Assembly (NCBI RefSeq): GCF_002252475.1
Contig: NZ_NNRK01000033.1
Coordinates: forward strand, 186,001-250,000
From: Brucella rhizosphaerae
Lineage (GTDB): Bacteria; Pseudomonadota; Alphaproteobacteria; Rhizobiales; Rhizobiaceae
Length of the DNA: 64,000 nt
Direction of reading: 5' to 3'
Shown here: piece by piece, positions 46,457 to 54,077 of the stretch
Numbering within the stretch: position 1 is the first letter of the stretch
Layout: the number at the start of each line of letters is the position of its first letter
The notes under the pieces: generated by a model
Told to the model about the DNA's origin: nothing
Seen by the model: only the letters and a program-made list of their open reading frames with translations
Database searches by the model: none
Translations under genes and position numbers: made by a program

Positions 46457-47953
46457 CTACTTCATCGTTGGAATGACGAATTCGGCTCCGTCTTTGACGC
46501 CAGACGGCCAGCGCGAGGTAACAGTCTTGGTCTTGGTATAGAAGCGGAATGCATCCGGGCCATGCTGGTTGAGATCACCGAAGCCCGAAGCTTTCCAGCC
46601 GCCAAAGGTGTAATAAGCAATCGGAACCGGGATCGGCACGTTGATACCGACCATGCCAACCTGAACGCGGCTTGCGAAATCGCGTGCTGCATCACCGTCG
46701 CGGGTGAAGATGGCGACGCCATTGCCGTATTCATGTTCATTTGGAAGAGCCAGTGCTTCCTCGTAGTTCTTGGCGCGAACAACGCAGAGGACCGGGCCGA
46801 AGATTTCTTCCTTATAGATGCGCATGTCCGACGTAACGTTATCGAACAGACAACCACCCATGTAGAAGCCGTTTTCATAGCCCTGCATCTTGAAATTACG
46901 GCCATCGACGACGAGATTTGCGCCTTCTTCGACACCGAGATCGACATAACCGCGAATGCGATCAAGTGCTGCCTTGGTGACAACCGGACCGTAATCGGCC
47001 GAATTATCGGTCGAAGGACCAATCTTCAGCGATTCCACACGAGGGATCAGCTTTTCCATCAGGCGGTTTGCAGTGTCTTCACCAACAGGAACTGCAACCG
47101 AGATCGCCATGCAGCGTTCACCAGCCGAACCGTAACCAGCGCCGATCAGCGCATCAACGGTCTGATCCATGTCGGCATCCGGCATGATCAGCATGTGGTT
47201 CTTTGCACCACCAAAGCACTGCACACGCTTACCGTTCGAGCAACCGCGCCCGTAAATATATTGCGCAATCGGCGTGGAACCGACAAAGCCAATGGCCTGT
47301 ACATCAGGATCATCGAGCAGCGCGTCAACGGCATCCTTGTCACCATTGATGACGTTGAAAATGCCTGCTGGAAGACCGGCTTCCATGAACAGTTCGGCCA
47401 GACGCATCGGCACGCCCGGATCACGCTCGGATGGCTTCAATACAAAGGCGTTGCCACAGGCGATCGCAGGACCGGCTTTCCACAATGGAATCATCGCCGG
47501 GAAATTGAATGGCGTAATACCGGCCACAACACCCAGCGGCTGGCGCATGGAATAAGTGTCGATACCTGTTCCTGCATTGTCGGTGAATTCGCCCTTCAGC
47601 ATATGCGCCGAACCGAGGCATACCTCGACCACTTCAAGACCGCGCTGAATATCGCCCTTGGCGTCAGCAATGGTCTTGCCGTGTTCACGTGCCAGCAACT
47701 CAGCAAGGCTGTCATATTCGGCTTCAACCAGCTCAAGGAACTTGCGCAGAATACGAACGCGGCGCTGCGGATTGGTTGCTGCCCATGCTGGCTGTGCAGC
47801 CTTGGCATTTTCCACAGCCGCGCGAACTTCGTCTTTTGTGGCGAGAGCGACTGTGCCCTGCACCGTGCCATCAAGTGGCTGGAAAATATCCGACGTGCGA
47901 CCGCTGTTGCCAGCTACATGCTTGCCGCCGATAAAATGCCCTACAGTACGCAT
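46457..47953 (-). CDS. mmsA: Methylmalonate-semialdehyde dehydrogenase (CoA-acylating)
   Basis: 498-residue aldehyde dehydrogenase of the MmsA/IolA group, oxidising methylmalonate or malonate semialdehyde to propionyl- or acetyl-CoA in valine, pyrimidine or inositol breakdown. Motifs: GVVAGITPFNFPAMIPLWK, FVLKPSERDPGVP, GFVGSTPIAQYIY, and the catalytic cysteine in AGERCMAIS near residue 280. Full length, ending EFVIPTMK. Transcribed divergently from a LysR regulator that probably controls it. A mutated second copy of its 3' end follows. Confidence 0.96.
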   Translation of the reverse strand: MRTVGHFIGGKHVAGNSGRTSDIFQPLDGTVQGTVALATKDEVRAAVENAKAAQPAWAATNPQRRVRILRKFLELVEAEYDSLAELLAREHGKTIADAKGDIQRGLEVVEVCLGSAHMLKGEFTDNAGTGIDTYSMRQPLGVVAGITPFNFPAMIPLWKAGPAIACGNAFVLKPSERDPGVPMRLAELFMEAGLPAGIFNVINGDKDAVDALLDDPDVQAIGFVGSTPIAQYIYGRGCSNGKRVQCFGGAKNHMLIMPDADMDQTVDALIGAGYGSAGERCMAISVAVPVGEDTANRLMEKLIPRVESLKIGPSTDNSADYGPVVTKAALDRIRGYVDLGVEEGANLVVDGRNFKMQGYENGFYMGGCLFDNVTSDMRIYKEEIFGPVLCVVRAKNYEEALALPNEHEYGNGVAIFTRDGDAARDFASRVQVGMVGINVPIPVPIAYYTFGGWKASGFGDLNQHGPDAFRFYTKTKTVTSRWPSGVKDGAEFVIPTMK

Positions 47954-48025
47954 TGAAAGACCTCCCTGAATTCTGTTTCCGTCTGGCAGATTTAAAACCT
48001 GCCATCTTGGCAGTCATCCTGACTC

Positions 48026-48043
48026 TGCAAATTCACAATTGCA
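48026..48043. promoter_or_regulatory. Inverted repeat in the mmsA-lysR intergenic region
   Basis: TGCAA, eight bases, TTGCA. In the 165-base divergent gap, closer to mmsA. Possible second regulator or promoter-proximal site. Confidence 0.3.
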
Positions 48044-48074
48044 AGGCGCTGAAAAGCGTATCCGTTGTGCATTT

Positions 48075-48090
48075 TCTATAGTACGATAGA
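48075..48090. promoter_or_regulatory. LysR-type box between mmsA and its divergent regulator
   Basis: TCTAT-AGTACG-ATAGA: perfect 5-bp arms of dyad symmetry with the T..A ends typical of LysR sites, 28 bases before the regulator start and about 120 before mmsA. Confidence 0.45.
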
Positions 48091-48118
48091 GCATGATCAC
48101 GCTCATACAAAGAACGCC

Positions 48119-49000
48119 ATGAACTGGGACGATATCCGCATATTTCTCGCTGTGGCGCGTTCTGGGCAGATTCTGGGCGCAGCGAAGAGGCTCGGCCTCA
48201 ACCATACAACAGTTGCTCGCAGGCTGACTGCACTTGAGACGGCCCTTTCAACGACACTGCTCATACGTCGTACCAACGGCTCGACACTCACACAGGCGGG
48301 CGAAGAATTCCTGCTTGCAGCCGAGCGTATGGAAGCAGAAATGCTTTCCGCACGTTCCCAGGTTGGCAATGCAGATATTGCGGTATCGGGTACAGTGCGG
48401 ATTGGCGCGCCCGATGGCTTTGGCGTCACATTTTTGGCGCCAAGGCTTGCGCGGCTAACACAACAATATCCCGACCTCACCATCCAACTTGTACCGGTGC
48501 CACGCTCCTTCTCGCTGTCACGGCGTGAAGCAGATATTGCCATCACCGTCGAGCGTCCGGAACAGGGGCGACTGATCGCCCGCAGGCTGGTCGACTATAC
48601 GCTGGGCCTTTATGCTCATCGCTCATATCTCGAAGCGAATGGTATGCCTGAAAGCGTGGAAGATCTGAACCATCATCGGACAATCGGCTATGTGGAAGAT
48701 CTGGTGATCAATCCGTCTCTGGCCTATGCGCCGGAAATCAGCCGCGACTGGAAGCCTGCTTTTGAGGTTTCAAGTGCGCTGGGACAGGTGGAAGCAGTTC
48801 GTGCGGGTGCTGGTATCGGCATTCTACACGCGTTCATCGCACGTGCTGATCCCAATCTGGTGCCTGTACTGCCCGATCGTATCATCCGTCGGGCCTATTG
48901 GCTGACCTATCATGAATCCGCGCGCACCCTGCGTCGTGTTACCGCCGTTTCAGCTTTGATTTCCGAGCTGGTGGAGAACGAGAAATCGCTCTTTAGTTAA
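48119..49000 (+). CDS. LysR family transcriptional regulator
   Basis: 293 residues from the ATG at 48119-48121 (MNWDDIRIFLAVARSGQILG). The winged HTH lies at about 3-60 (LNHTTVARRLTALETAL, NGSTLTQAGEEFLLAAERM). The effector domain (about 90-290) begins VSGTVRIGAPDGFGVTFLA. The divergent position to mmsA and the dyad in the gap suggest it regulates mmsA in response to a semialdehyde-pathway metabolite. Overlaps the converging DUF1275 gene by four bases. Confidence 0.93.
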   Translation: MNWDDIRIFLAVARSGQILGAAKRLGLNHTTVARRLTALETALSTTLLIRRTNGSTLTQAGEEFLLAAERMEAEMLSARSQVGNADIAVSGTVRIGAPDGFGVTFLAPRLARLTQQYPDLTIQLVPVPRSFSLSRREADIAITVERPEQGRLIARRLVDYTLGLYAHRSYLEANGMPESVEDLNHHRTIGYVEDLVINPSLAYAPEISRDWKPAFEVSSALGQVEAVRAGAGIGILHAFIARADPNLVPVLPDRIIRRAYWLTYHESARTLRRVTAVSALISELVENEKSLFS

Positions 49001-49641
49001 TTTGCCCGCCAGTAAATTGCCATCAACCCAATGATCATTGCCGCCGGAATAAACAGAGCATCAAGACCAATGACATAATGCGCAACGCCGCCCAGAACGG
49101 CACCAATCATCAAGGACAGCCAAACAGCGAAATGTTGCAACCAGCGCCATCGTGGCGCTTCTCCGCGCAATGAACCGGCAAGATCGGCAGCAGAGTTAAA
49201 CAGGGTTCCGGTCACGTAAGTCACACCGAGACGCGCAGAGCCTATCGGCTGCACGGCTGCATTCTGCGCACCCATGGCAGCTGCCAGAAGCAGCACCGGA
49301 TGGATCAGATCGAGCCCCTCGTGCCGCAAAATGCTGACCAGAAGAAGTATCGTCGCCACGCTGGCCATGACTGCGAGGCTACCGTTCTTTCCATGAGCGC
49401 GAACGGCAAGTGTACCCAAAAACGCACCGGTGAAAAACAAAGCGATAAGAGCAGCAGGAAGCCAGACAACGACCCGTCCCATGGCATCGGGTTGTCCGGA
49501 AATAGCAAGCCCGAGCTGTGTTGTATTGCCACTCATGAAAGAGGCGAAAAAGCCGCCCAGTTCGAGAAAAGCAATTCCATCAATGAAGCCTGCCGACGCG
49601 GTCAGAGCCAGACCGAGAAACAGTCGCGAATTCGGTGTCAT
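48997..49641 (-). CDS. DUF1275 (YoaK-like) membrane protein
   Basis: 214 residues, six hydrophobic helices. The N-terminal ASAGFIDGIAFLELGGFFAS followed by FMSGNTTQLGLA is the DUF1275 hallmark; ARLGVTYVTGTLF comes later. Function unknown. The ATG at 49639-49641 directly abuts a 20-bp tandem duplication and has no visible Shine-Dalgarno sequence; upstream lies the GlsB-type gene's terminator. Confidence 0.9.
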   Translation of the reverse strand: MTPNSRLFLGLALTASAGFIDGIAFLELGGFFASFMSGNTTQLGLAISGQPDAMGRVVVWLPAALIALFFTGAFLGTLAVRAHGKNGSLAVMASVATILLLVSILRHEGLDLIHPVLLLAAAMGAQNAAVQPIGSARLGVTYVTGTLFNSAADLAGSLRGEAPRWRWLQHFAVWLSLMIGAVLGGVAHYVIGLDALFIPAAMIIGLMAIYWRAN

Positions 49642-49680
49642 TGGATTGAACTTTGAAAAATGGGATTGAACTTTGAAAAA
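49641..49680. repeat. 20-bp tandem duplication touching the DUF1275 start codon
   Basis: ttggattgaactttgaaaaa (49641-49660) and tgggattgaactttgaaaaa (49661-49680), 19 of 20 identical. It occupies the entire translation-initiation region of the minus-strand gene; the second unit also supplies the T run of the upstream terminator. Confidence 0.9.
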
Positions 49681-49707
49681 AGAGCAGCCCGGCTTTTAAA
49701 ACCGGGC
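49680..49707 (-). terminator. Terminator behind the GlsB/YeaQ gene
   Basis: Minus strand GCCCGG-TTTTAAAAG-CCGGGC, then TGCTCTTTTTTC. The T tract falls into the adjoining 20-bp tandem repeat. Confidence 0.75.
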
Positions 49708-49732
49708 CTTTACTAAAGATTGGAACGCGTCG

Positions 49733-49987
49733 TCAGACCCGTTTAACGATGCGCAGAATAACAAGAAGGATCGCAGCGCCGATAAAGGCATTGACGATTG
49801 CAGCGATAATACCGCCACCAACCGAAAAACCCAATCGTGGCAACAGCCAACCTGCGAAGAAAGCACCGATCACACCGACAATGATGTTACCGATCAGGCC
49901 GAAACCACCGCCCTGAACCACCTTGCCAGCAAGCCAGCCAGCGATCAGACCGACCAACAGAAATACGAGAAGACTTCCACCATCCAT
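49733..49987 (-). CDS. GlsB/YeaQ/YmgE family membrane protein (transglycosylase-associated)
   Basis: 84 residues from the ATG at 49985-49987, which has GGGAG eight bases upstream; a TTG two codons before it is too close to that site. Three hydrophobic helices with Gly-rich turns: FLLVGLIAGWLAGKVVQGGG, IGNIIVGVIGAFFAGWLLP, IVNAFIGAAILLVILRIV. General stress-associated small membrane protein of unknown mechanism. Confidence 0.9.
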   Translation of the reverse strand: MDGGSLLVFLLVGLIAGWLAGKVVQGGGFGLIGNIIVGVIGAFFAGWLLPRLGFSVGGGIIAAIVNAFIGAAILLVILRIVKRV

Positions 49988-50083
49988 AAGCAATTCTCCC
50001 TCTCATAATGCATCCCGCGACGCATCTGCGATGAGTTGACAATATGTTGGCCTGTCAGACAAGAGCCTATGCGAATTAAGCCA

Positions 50084-50155
50084 CTGGTGGATTGAATTTG
50101 GCGTTCGGGCTGCGCCTGTCATACCCGGATGCAGGTGTCGGAATCAGCCCACCAG
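50084..50155. repeat. Family B palindromic repeat, mosaic arms Y/X
   Basis: Left CTGGTGG-ATTGAATTTGGCGTT is the Y arm; right GTGTCGGAATC-AGC-CCACCAG is the X arm. It extends 12 bases into rppH and provides its last codons and TGA stop. More diverged than the other copies. Confidence 0.75.
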
Positions 50156-50668
50156 ATGCCGGAAAGCTGCAACCACCTCTTCATATACCTTGCGCTTGAA
50201 CGGCACGATCAAATCCGGCAGTTCCTGCATCGGCTTCCACGCCCATTCCTCGAATTCAGCCGTATTGCCGCCGGGAGGTGGGTTGATGGCAATCTCGCTC
50301 TCATTGCCCTCAAACCGATAGGCAAACCACTTTTGGGTCTGGCCGCGATATTTACCCTTGAGCGCCTGCCCAACGAGACGCGGGGGAAGATCGTAATTGA
50401 TCCAGTTTGGGGCTTCCGCAAGCAGCGAAACCGACTTCATTCCGGTTTCTTCATAAAGCTCGCGCAAAGAAGCAACTGCCGGATCTTCGCCCTTATCGAT
50501 CCCTCCCTGCGGCATCTGCCAAAGCTGTGTCGCCCCATCCATTTCGTCGCCTGGAATAACAATACGCCGACCGGCCCAGACGAGCCCTTCCTTGTTAAGC
50601 ACCACCAACCCAACGCAAGGGCGATAAGGCAGGCTTTCAGGATCGACAGGACCTTTATGCTTCGACAT
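50144..50668 (-). CDS. rppH: RNA pyrophosphohydrolase
   Basis: Nudix hydrolase that removes pyrophosphate from 5'-triphosphate mRNA and starts decay. 174 residues from the ATG at 50666-50668 with GGAGAACACC upstream; an in-frame upstream Met would add 18 unlikely residues. Nudix box at about 55-77: [17 protein letters not shown] and YEETGM complete GX5EX7REUXEEXGU. Early [20 protein letters not shown] is the RppH start, and KWFAYRF is the RNA-binding strand. The last codons lie within a palindromic repeat. Confidence 0.94.
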   Translation of the reverse strand: MSKHKGPVDPESLPYRPCVGLVVLNKEGLVWAGRRIVIPGDEMDGATQLWQMPQGGIDKGEDPAVASLRELYEETGMKSVSLLAEAPNWINYDLPPRLVGQALKGKYRGQTQKWFAYRFEGNESEIAINPPPGGNTAEFEEWAWKPMQELPDLIVPFKRKVYEEVVAAFRHLVG

Positions 50669-50755
50669 GGTGTTCTCCGTGCATTCGCAGATATGTGCAA
50701 CAATTGATATGCGGCAGTTCATAGCGTTTCAATGCTATTAAACTGCGACAAAAGA

Positions 50756-50783
50756 AAACGCGGGAGCCTGAACTCCCGCGTTT
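50756..50783 (-). terminator. Terminator behind ctpA
   Basis: AAACGCGGGAG-TTCAGG-CTCCCGCGTTT, followed on the minus strand by TCTTTTG. Eleven pairs; ends the envC-ctpA unit before rppH. Confidence 0.85.
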
Positions 50784-50810
50784 GTTGTTTCATTCGCCTT
50801 CAAAGGCAGA

Positions 50811-52142
50811 TCAGTTCAGCACACCCTTTTTAGGGTCTGGCGGGAAGGCAGCATTGGCCTCTTCACCACGCAGAAGCTTGAGGGCTTCATTGAGCTGAAC
50901 GTCATCCTTTGGCTCCAGCGGAACATAGGCTGCGGAACCCGATCCCTGATCGTCTTCGGCATTGCCCTTGATATGGCCCTTGAGCTCAGACTCACCGCGA
51001 ACAACGTCCTCGCCGCGCAGTTCCGGCGGTAATGGCTGTTCAACCTTGATGTCCGGCGTGATGCCCTTACCCTGAATCGACTTGCCCGACGGCGTGTAAT
51101 AGAGCGCTGTCGTCAGACGCAGCGAGCCATTTTCACCAAGCGGAATGATTGTCTGGACAGACCCCTTGCCGAACGACTGCGTGCCAAGCACCGTCGCACG
51201 ACGATGATCCTGAAGAGCACCCGCAACAATTTCCGACGCGCTGGCCGAACCACCATTGATCAGCACGATCACTGGCTTGCCATCGACAAGGTCACCCTTG
51301 CGGGCATCAAAGCGGGTCACATCCTGCGGATCACGACCACGGGTCGAAACAATTTCACCCTTGTCGAGGAACGTGTCTGAAACAGCAACCGCCTGATCGA
51401 GAAGACCACCCGGATTAAGGCGGAGGTCGAGCACATAGCCCTTGAGCTTATCGCCCGGCAGCTTTTCCTGAATATCCTTGATCGCCTTCTTGAGATCTTC
51501 CGAAGTCTGCTCAGTGAAAGAAATCACACGCAGATAGCCAACATCGTTCTCAATCCGCGAACGAACCGCCTTGACCTTGATCACAGCACGGTCGATCTTG
51601 AGCGTAATAGGCTTGTCGGCACCCTGACGAATAAGTGTGAGCTCAATCGGCGAACCGATTTCACCGCGCATCTTCTCAACGGCATCGCTGAGGCTCAGGC
51701 CGCGGACTTCCTGACCGTCAATCTTGCTGATCAGATCGCCTGAAAGAACGCCAGCTTTTGAGGCCGGTGTGTCGTCAATCGGCGCTATGACCTTCACAAG
51801 ATCATTGTCCATCGTAACTTCGATGCCAAGACCACCAAACTCACCCTTGGTCTGCACGCGCATGTCCTGCGCGGCTTCCGGGTTGAGATAGGAAGAATGC
51901 GGATCGAGCGACGTCAACATGCCGTTGATCGCGCTTTCCGTCAGCTTCTTGTCATCCGGCGGCGTCACGTATTGCTGACGCACACGCTCGAAAATATCAC
52001 CGAAGAGTGCAAGGTCCTTATAGACATCGCTGTCTTTCCCCGCTGCCGCAAAGGCAGTGGAAGCAGGCGCGCCCTGAACCATCACCATGGCTGACGCCCC
52101 CAAAAGGGCTCCGGCGAACAGCAGCGACAGTTTACGTATCAT
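50811..52142 (-). CDS. ctpA: Carboxy-terminal processing protease (S41 family)
   Basis: 443 residues from the ATG at 52140-52142, with AAGGA six bases upstream. Signal or anchor helix LSLLFAGALLGASAMVMV at about 5-22, PDZ domain (about 90-175: GGLGIEVTMDNDLVKVIAPI), then the S41 core with catalytic Ser in NGGSASASEIVAGAL near 298 and Lys in SFGKGSVQTIIPLG near 325. Periplasmic. It overlaps the envC start region by 11 bases, so the two are translated together. It likely trims or degrades envelope proteins and may act with the upstream peptidoglycan hydrolase activator. Confidence 0.95.
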   Translation of the reverse strand: MIRKLSLLFAGALLGASAMVMVQGAPASTAFAAAGKDSDVYKDLALFGDIFERVRQQYVTPPDDKKLTESAINGMLTSLDPHSSYLNPEAAQDMRVQTKGEFGGLGIEVTMDNDLVKVIAPIDDTPASKAGVLSGDLISKIDGQEVRGLSLSDAVEKMRGEIGSPIELTLIRQGADKPITLKIDRAVIKVKAVRSRIENDVGYLRVISFTEQTSEDLKKAIKDIQEKLPGDKLKGYVLDLRLNPGGLLDQAVAVSDTFLDKGEIVSTRGRDPQDVTRFDARKGDLVDGKPVIVLINGGSASASEIVAGALQDHRRATVLGTQSFGKGSVQTIIPLGENGSLRLTTALYYTPSGKSIQGKGITPDIKVEQPLPPELRGEDVVRGESELKGHIKGNAEDDQGSGSAAYVPLEPKDDVQLNEALKLLRGEEANAAFPPDPKKGVLN

Positions 52143-53466
52143 TTTGTGTCCTTCCAGAAAGCCGTTCAGACCACCACGGGGCCGGATCAACGGGTTTTCC
52201 ATCCTTTCGAAACTCAATGTAAAGCAATGGCGCGCCATTGCCCACCTCTATCGGTGCAACACTTGCGAGAAGTTTTTCACCCATTGCGCCGACAGGCTCC
52301 CCCGCCAACACAAACTGACCTTGCGCCACATCGATTCGACCCATGCCAGCCATCACGATATGATATCCACCGCCAGCATCCAGGATCAAGAGCTGCCCAT
52401 AAGATCTAAATGTACCTGCATAAAGCACAACGCCATCGGAAGGTGACGTAATCGTGGCGGCGGGCAAGGTTTCGACGACCTGCCCCATCATGTTGCCACC
52501 AACGCCGTCTTTTTCAGCAAAATGTCGGATTGTCTTGCCTGCAGCTGGCAATGCCAGCTTTCCACGCAGCAATGCAAAATCAAGCTGCGCGTGCAGCCGG
52601 TTCTCGTCAGGTGTTGCTTCTCCGGCCTTTTCCTGCGCTTTTGCCAGGCGATCCGCCTCCGCCTTGCGTGCAGCGTCTGCCGCATCACGAACACCAGCCA
52701 TCTGCTGGTCAAGTCCGTCGATCAGCTCCTTAAGGCTGCCCGCTTTGGCCGCCAACTCTTCCGAACGCTTGCGTTGCGCCTCAATTTCCTGCTCCGATTG
52801 TGCCTGCAACTTCTTCTTTTCTTCAAGAAGAAGTGATTGACGCTTCTGCTCTTCAGCCTGCGCAGTCCGCGTTCCCTTGAGCTTTTCCTGCTCCTGCGTG
52901 ATCGAAGCGGTGACGCGCTGCATATCGTGCAGATCGCTGGTGAGCTCTTCCACCTGCTCGCGCATTTCAGGCACAACCGCGCCAAGCAGCACTGCACTGC
53001 GCACTGACGCCAAAGCATCGTCAGGACGCACAAGAATGGCCGGCGGCGGGTTCAAACCCATGCGCTGAAGTGCTGCCAGCACCTCAGCCAGAATGCTGCG
53101 TCGCGCACGCAGAGAATTGCGAATGCCATCTTCCTGCTCGCGCAAAGACACGAGCTTATCGGCACTATCGGCAATATCCTGTTGTAATTTCTTGTCCGTC
53201 TTGGCTGACTGGATGAGTGCAGCCGTGATGGTTGCCTGATCCTTTTTGAGGTTTGACACCTCGTCTTCAAGCTGTGTGAGCTTATCACCTGTTACGGACA
53301 ATTCGGTGCTGAGTTGCTCATATTCGCTTGCAGCCTTCTCACGTTGGTCTTGAAGCGCTTCCTGCGCAAAAACCTGCGGCATGCCGGCCATGAGAGCAGT
53401 CGCAACAAAGCCAGCCCGCAACACAGCGGACAGTTTAGGCTTTTTGAGAAGGCGAAAAGGACTCAT
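52132..53466 (-). CDS. EnvC-like murein hydrolase activator (degenerate LytM/M23)
   Basis: 444 residues. Signal peptide (AGFVATALMAGMPQVFA), long coiled coil (about 35-280, rich in Glu, Gln, Lys and Leu heptads) and a C-terminal LytM fold (SPSDGVVLYAGTFRSYGQLL). The zinc ligands of active M23 enzymes are replaced: the usual HG after the IxID strand is DAG, and the HLHFE-type motif reads PLLYIEF. It should therefore activate amidases in septal or envelope cleavage rather than cut peptidoglycan itself, as described for E. coli EnvC. Directly upstream of ctpA. Confidence 0.9.
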   Translation of the reverse strand: MSPFRLLKKPKLSAVLRAGFVATALMAGMPQVFAQEALQDQREKAASEYEQLSTELSVTGDKLTQLEDEVSNLKKDQATITAALIQSAKTDKKLQQDIADSADKLVSLREQEDGIRNSLRARRSILAEVLAALQRMGLNPPPAILVRPDDALASVRSAVLLGAVVPEMREQVEELTSDLHDMQRVTASITQEQEKLKGTRTAQAEEQKRQSLLLEEKKKLQAQSEQEIEAQRKRSEELAAKAGSLKELIDGLDQQMAGVRDAADAARKAEADRLAKAQEKAGEATPDENRLHAQLDFALLRGKLALPAAGKTIRHFAEKDGVGGNMMGQVVETLPAATITSPSDGVVLYAGTFRSYGQLLILDAGGGYHIVMAGMGRIDVAQGQFVLAGEPVGAMGEKLLASVAPIEVGNGAPLLYIEFRKDGKPVDPAPWWSERLSGRTQNDT

Positions 53467-53557
53467 GGCGCGCTATATCAGGAACAAACAAGGCCAAAAC
53501 TAGCCGCATACTGTTAACGAACCATCAACCATAAACCGCAGCGATTGATTATAGCCG

Positions 53558-53926
53558 TCAAGACGCGATCTGTTCCATCAATTCGATACGGTTACCGAAT
53601 GGATCGGAGATGTAGCATCTTGTATAACCAACCAGCGGTTCATCTTCGACAATGCAGACGCCAGCTGCGGTGAGTGTTTCGGTCAGTTCTGCCAATCCCT
53701 CGACAATAAACGCGGGGTGCGCTTTGCGCGCAGAAACAAACTCCGGGTCAATCCCGAGGTGAATTTTCAACGAACCTCGCTCAAACCAGCAGCCACCTCT
53801 TACTGCCAGATTTGGCGGCTTTGGCACTTCCGGAATTCCCAAAAGCCCGTCATAAAACGCCCGGGCCTTTTCTTCCTGACCCTTTGGCATTGCAAGCTGT
53901 ATATGATCGAGCCGAGTGATATGCAT
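53558..53926 (-). CDS. VOC/glyoxalase-fold protein
   Basis: 122 residues with the paired beta-alpha-beta-beta-beta modules of the VOC superfamily: ITRLDHIQLAMPKGQEEKAR, FYDGLLGIPEVPKP, and a second half ending VGYTRCYISDPFGNRIELME. Putative metal residues are His7, His56-type positions and Glu118, but the activity (lyase, dioxygenase or binding protein) cannot be read from sequence. It stands between envC and the glycosyltransferase, with a family A repeat upstream. Confidence 0.88.
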   Translation of the reverse strand: MHITRLDHIQLAMPKGQEEKARAFYDGLLGIPEVPKPPNLAVRGGCWFERGSLKIHLGIDPEFVSARKAHPAFIVEGLAELTETLTAAGVCIVEDEPLVGYTRCYISDPFGNRIELMEQIAS

Positions 53927-53962
53927 CTTTGCTTATCCAACCGTTGTGCACGGCAGCATAGA

Positions 53963-54061
53963 AGCATTTCCAGCAAAAGTACGAAACGGTTTTGCGTTGG
54001 ATAATGCGTCAAAGCAATAATGGGACGCGGTTCCAACGATTCAGCTTAACTGGACGCGCTC
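53963..54061 (+). repeat. Dispersed ~100-bp intergenic repeat, family A copy 2
   Basis: agcatttccagcaaaagt, then cgaaacgg, gataatgcgt, gcggttccaacgattca and aactgga in the same order as the copy at 14798. In both places it lies between two minus-strand genes, in the same orientation, behind a stop codon (here 16 bases behind the glycosyltransferase). Confidence 0.85.
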
Positions 54062-54077
54062 CAGGCAAAAAGAGCCC

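Noticed and set aside
46562-47956. 464-codon plus-strand open frame
   Set aside because: Antisense to mmsA; no domain.
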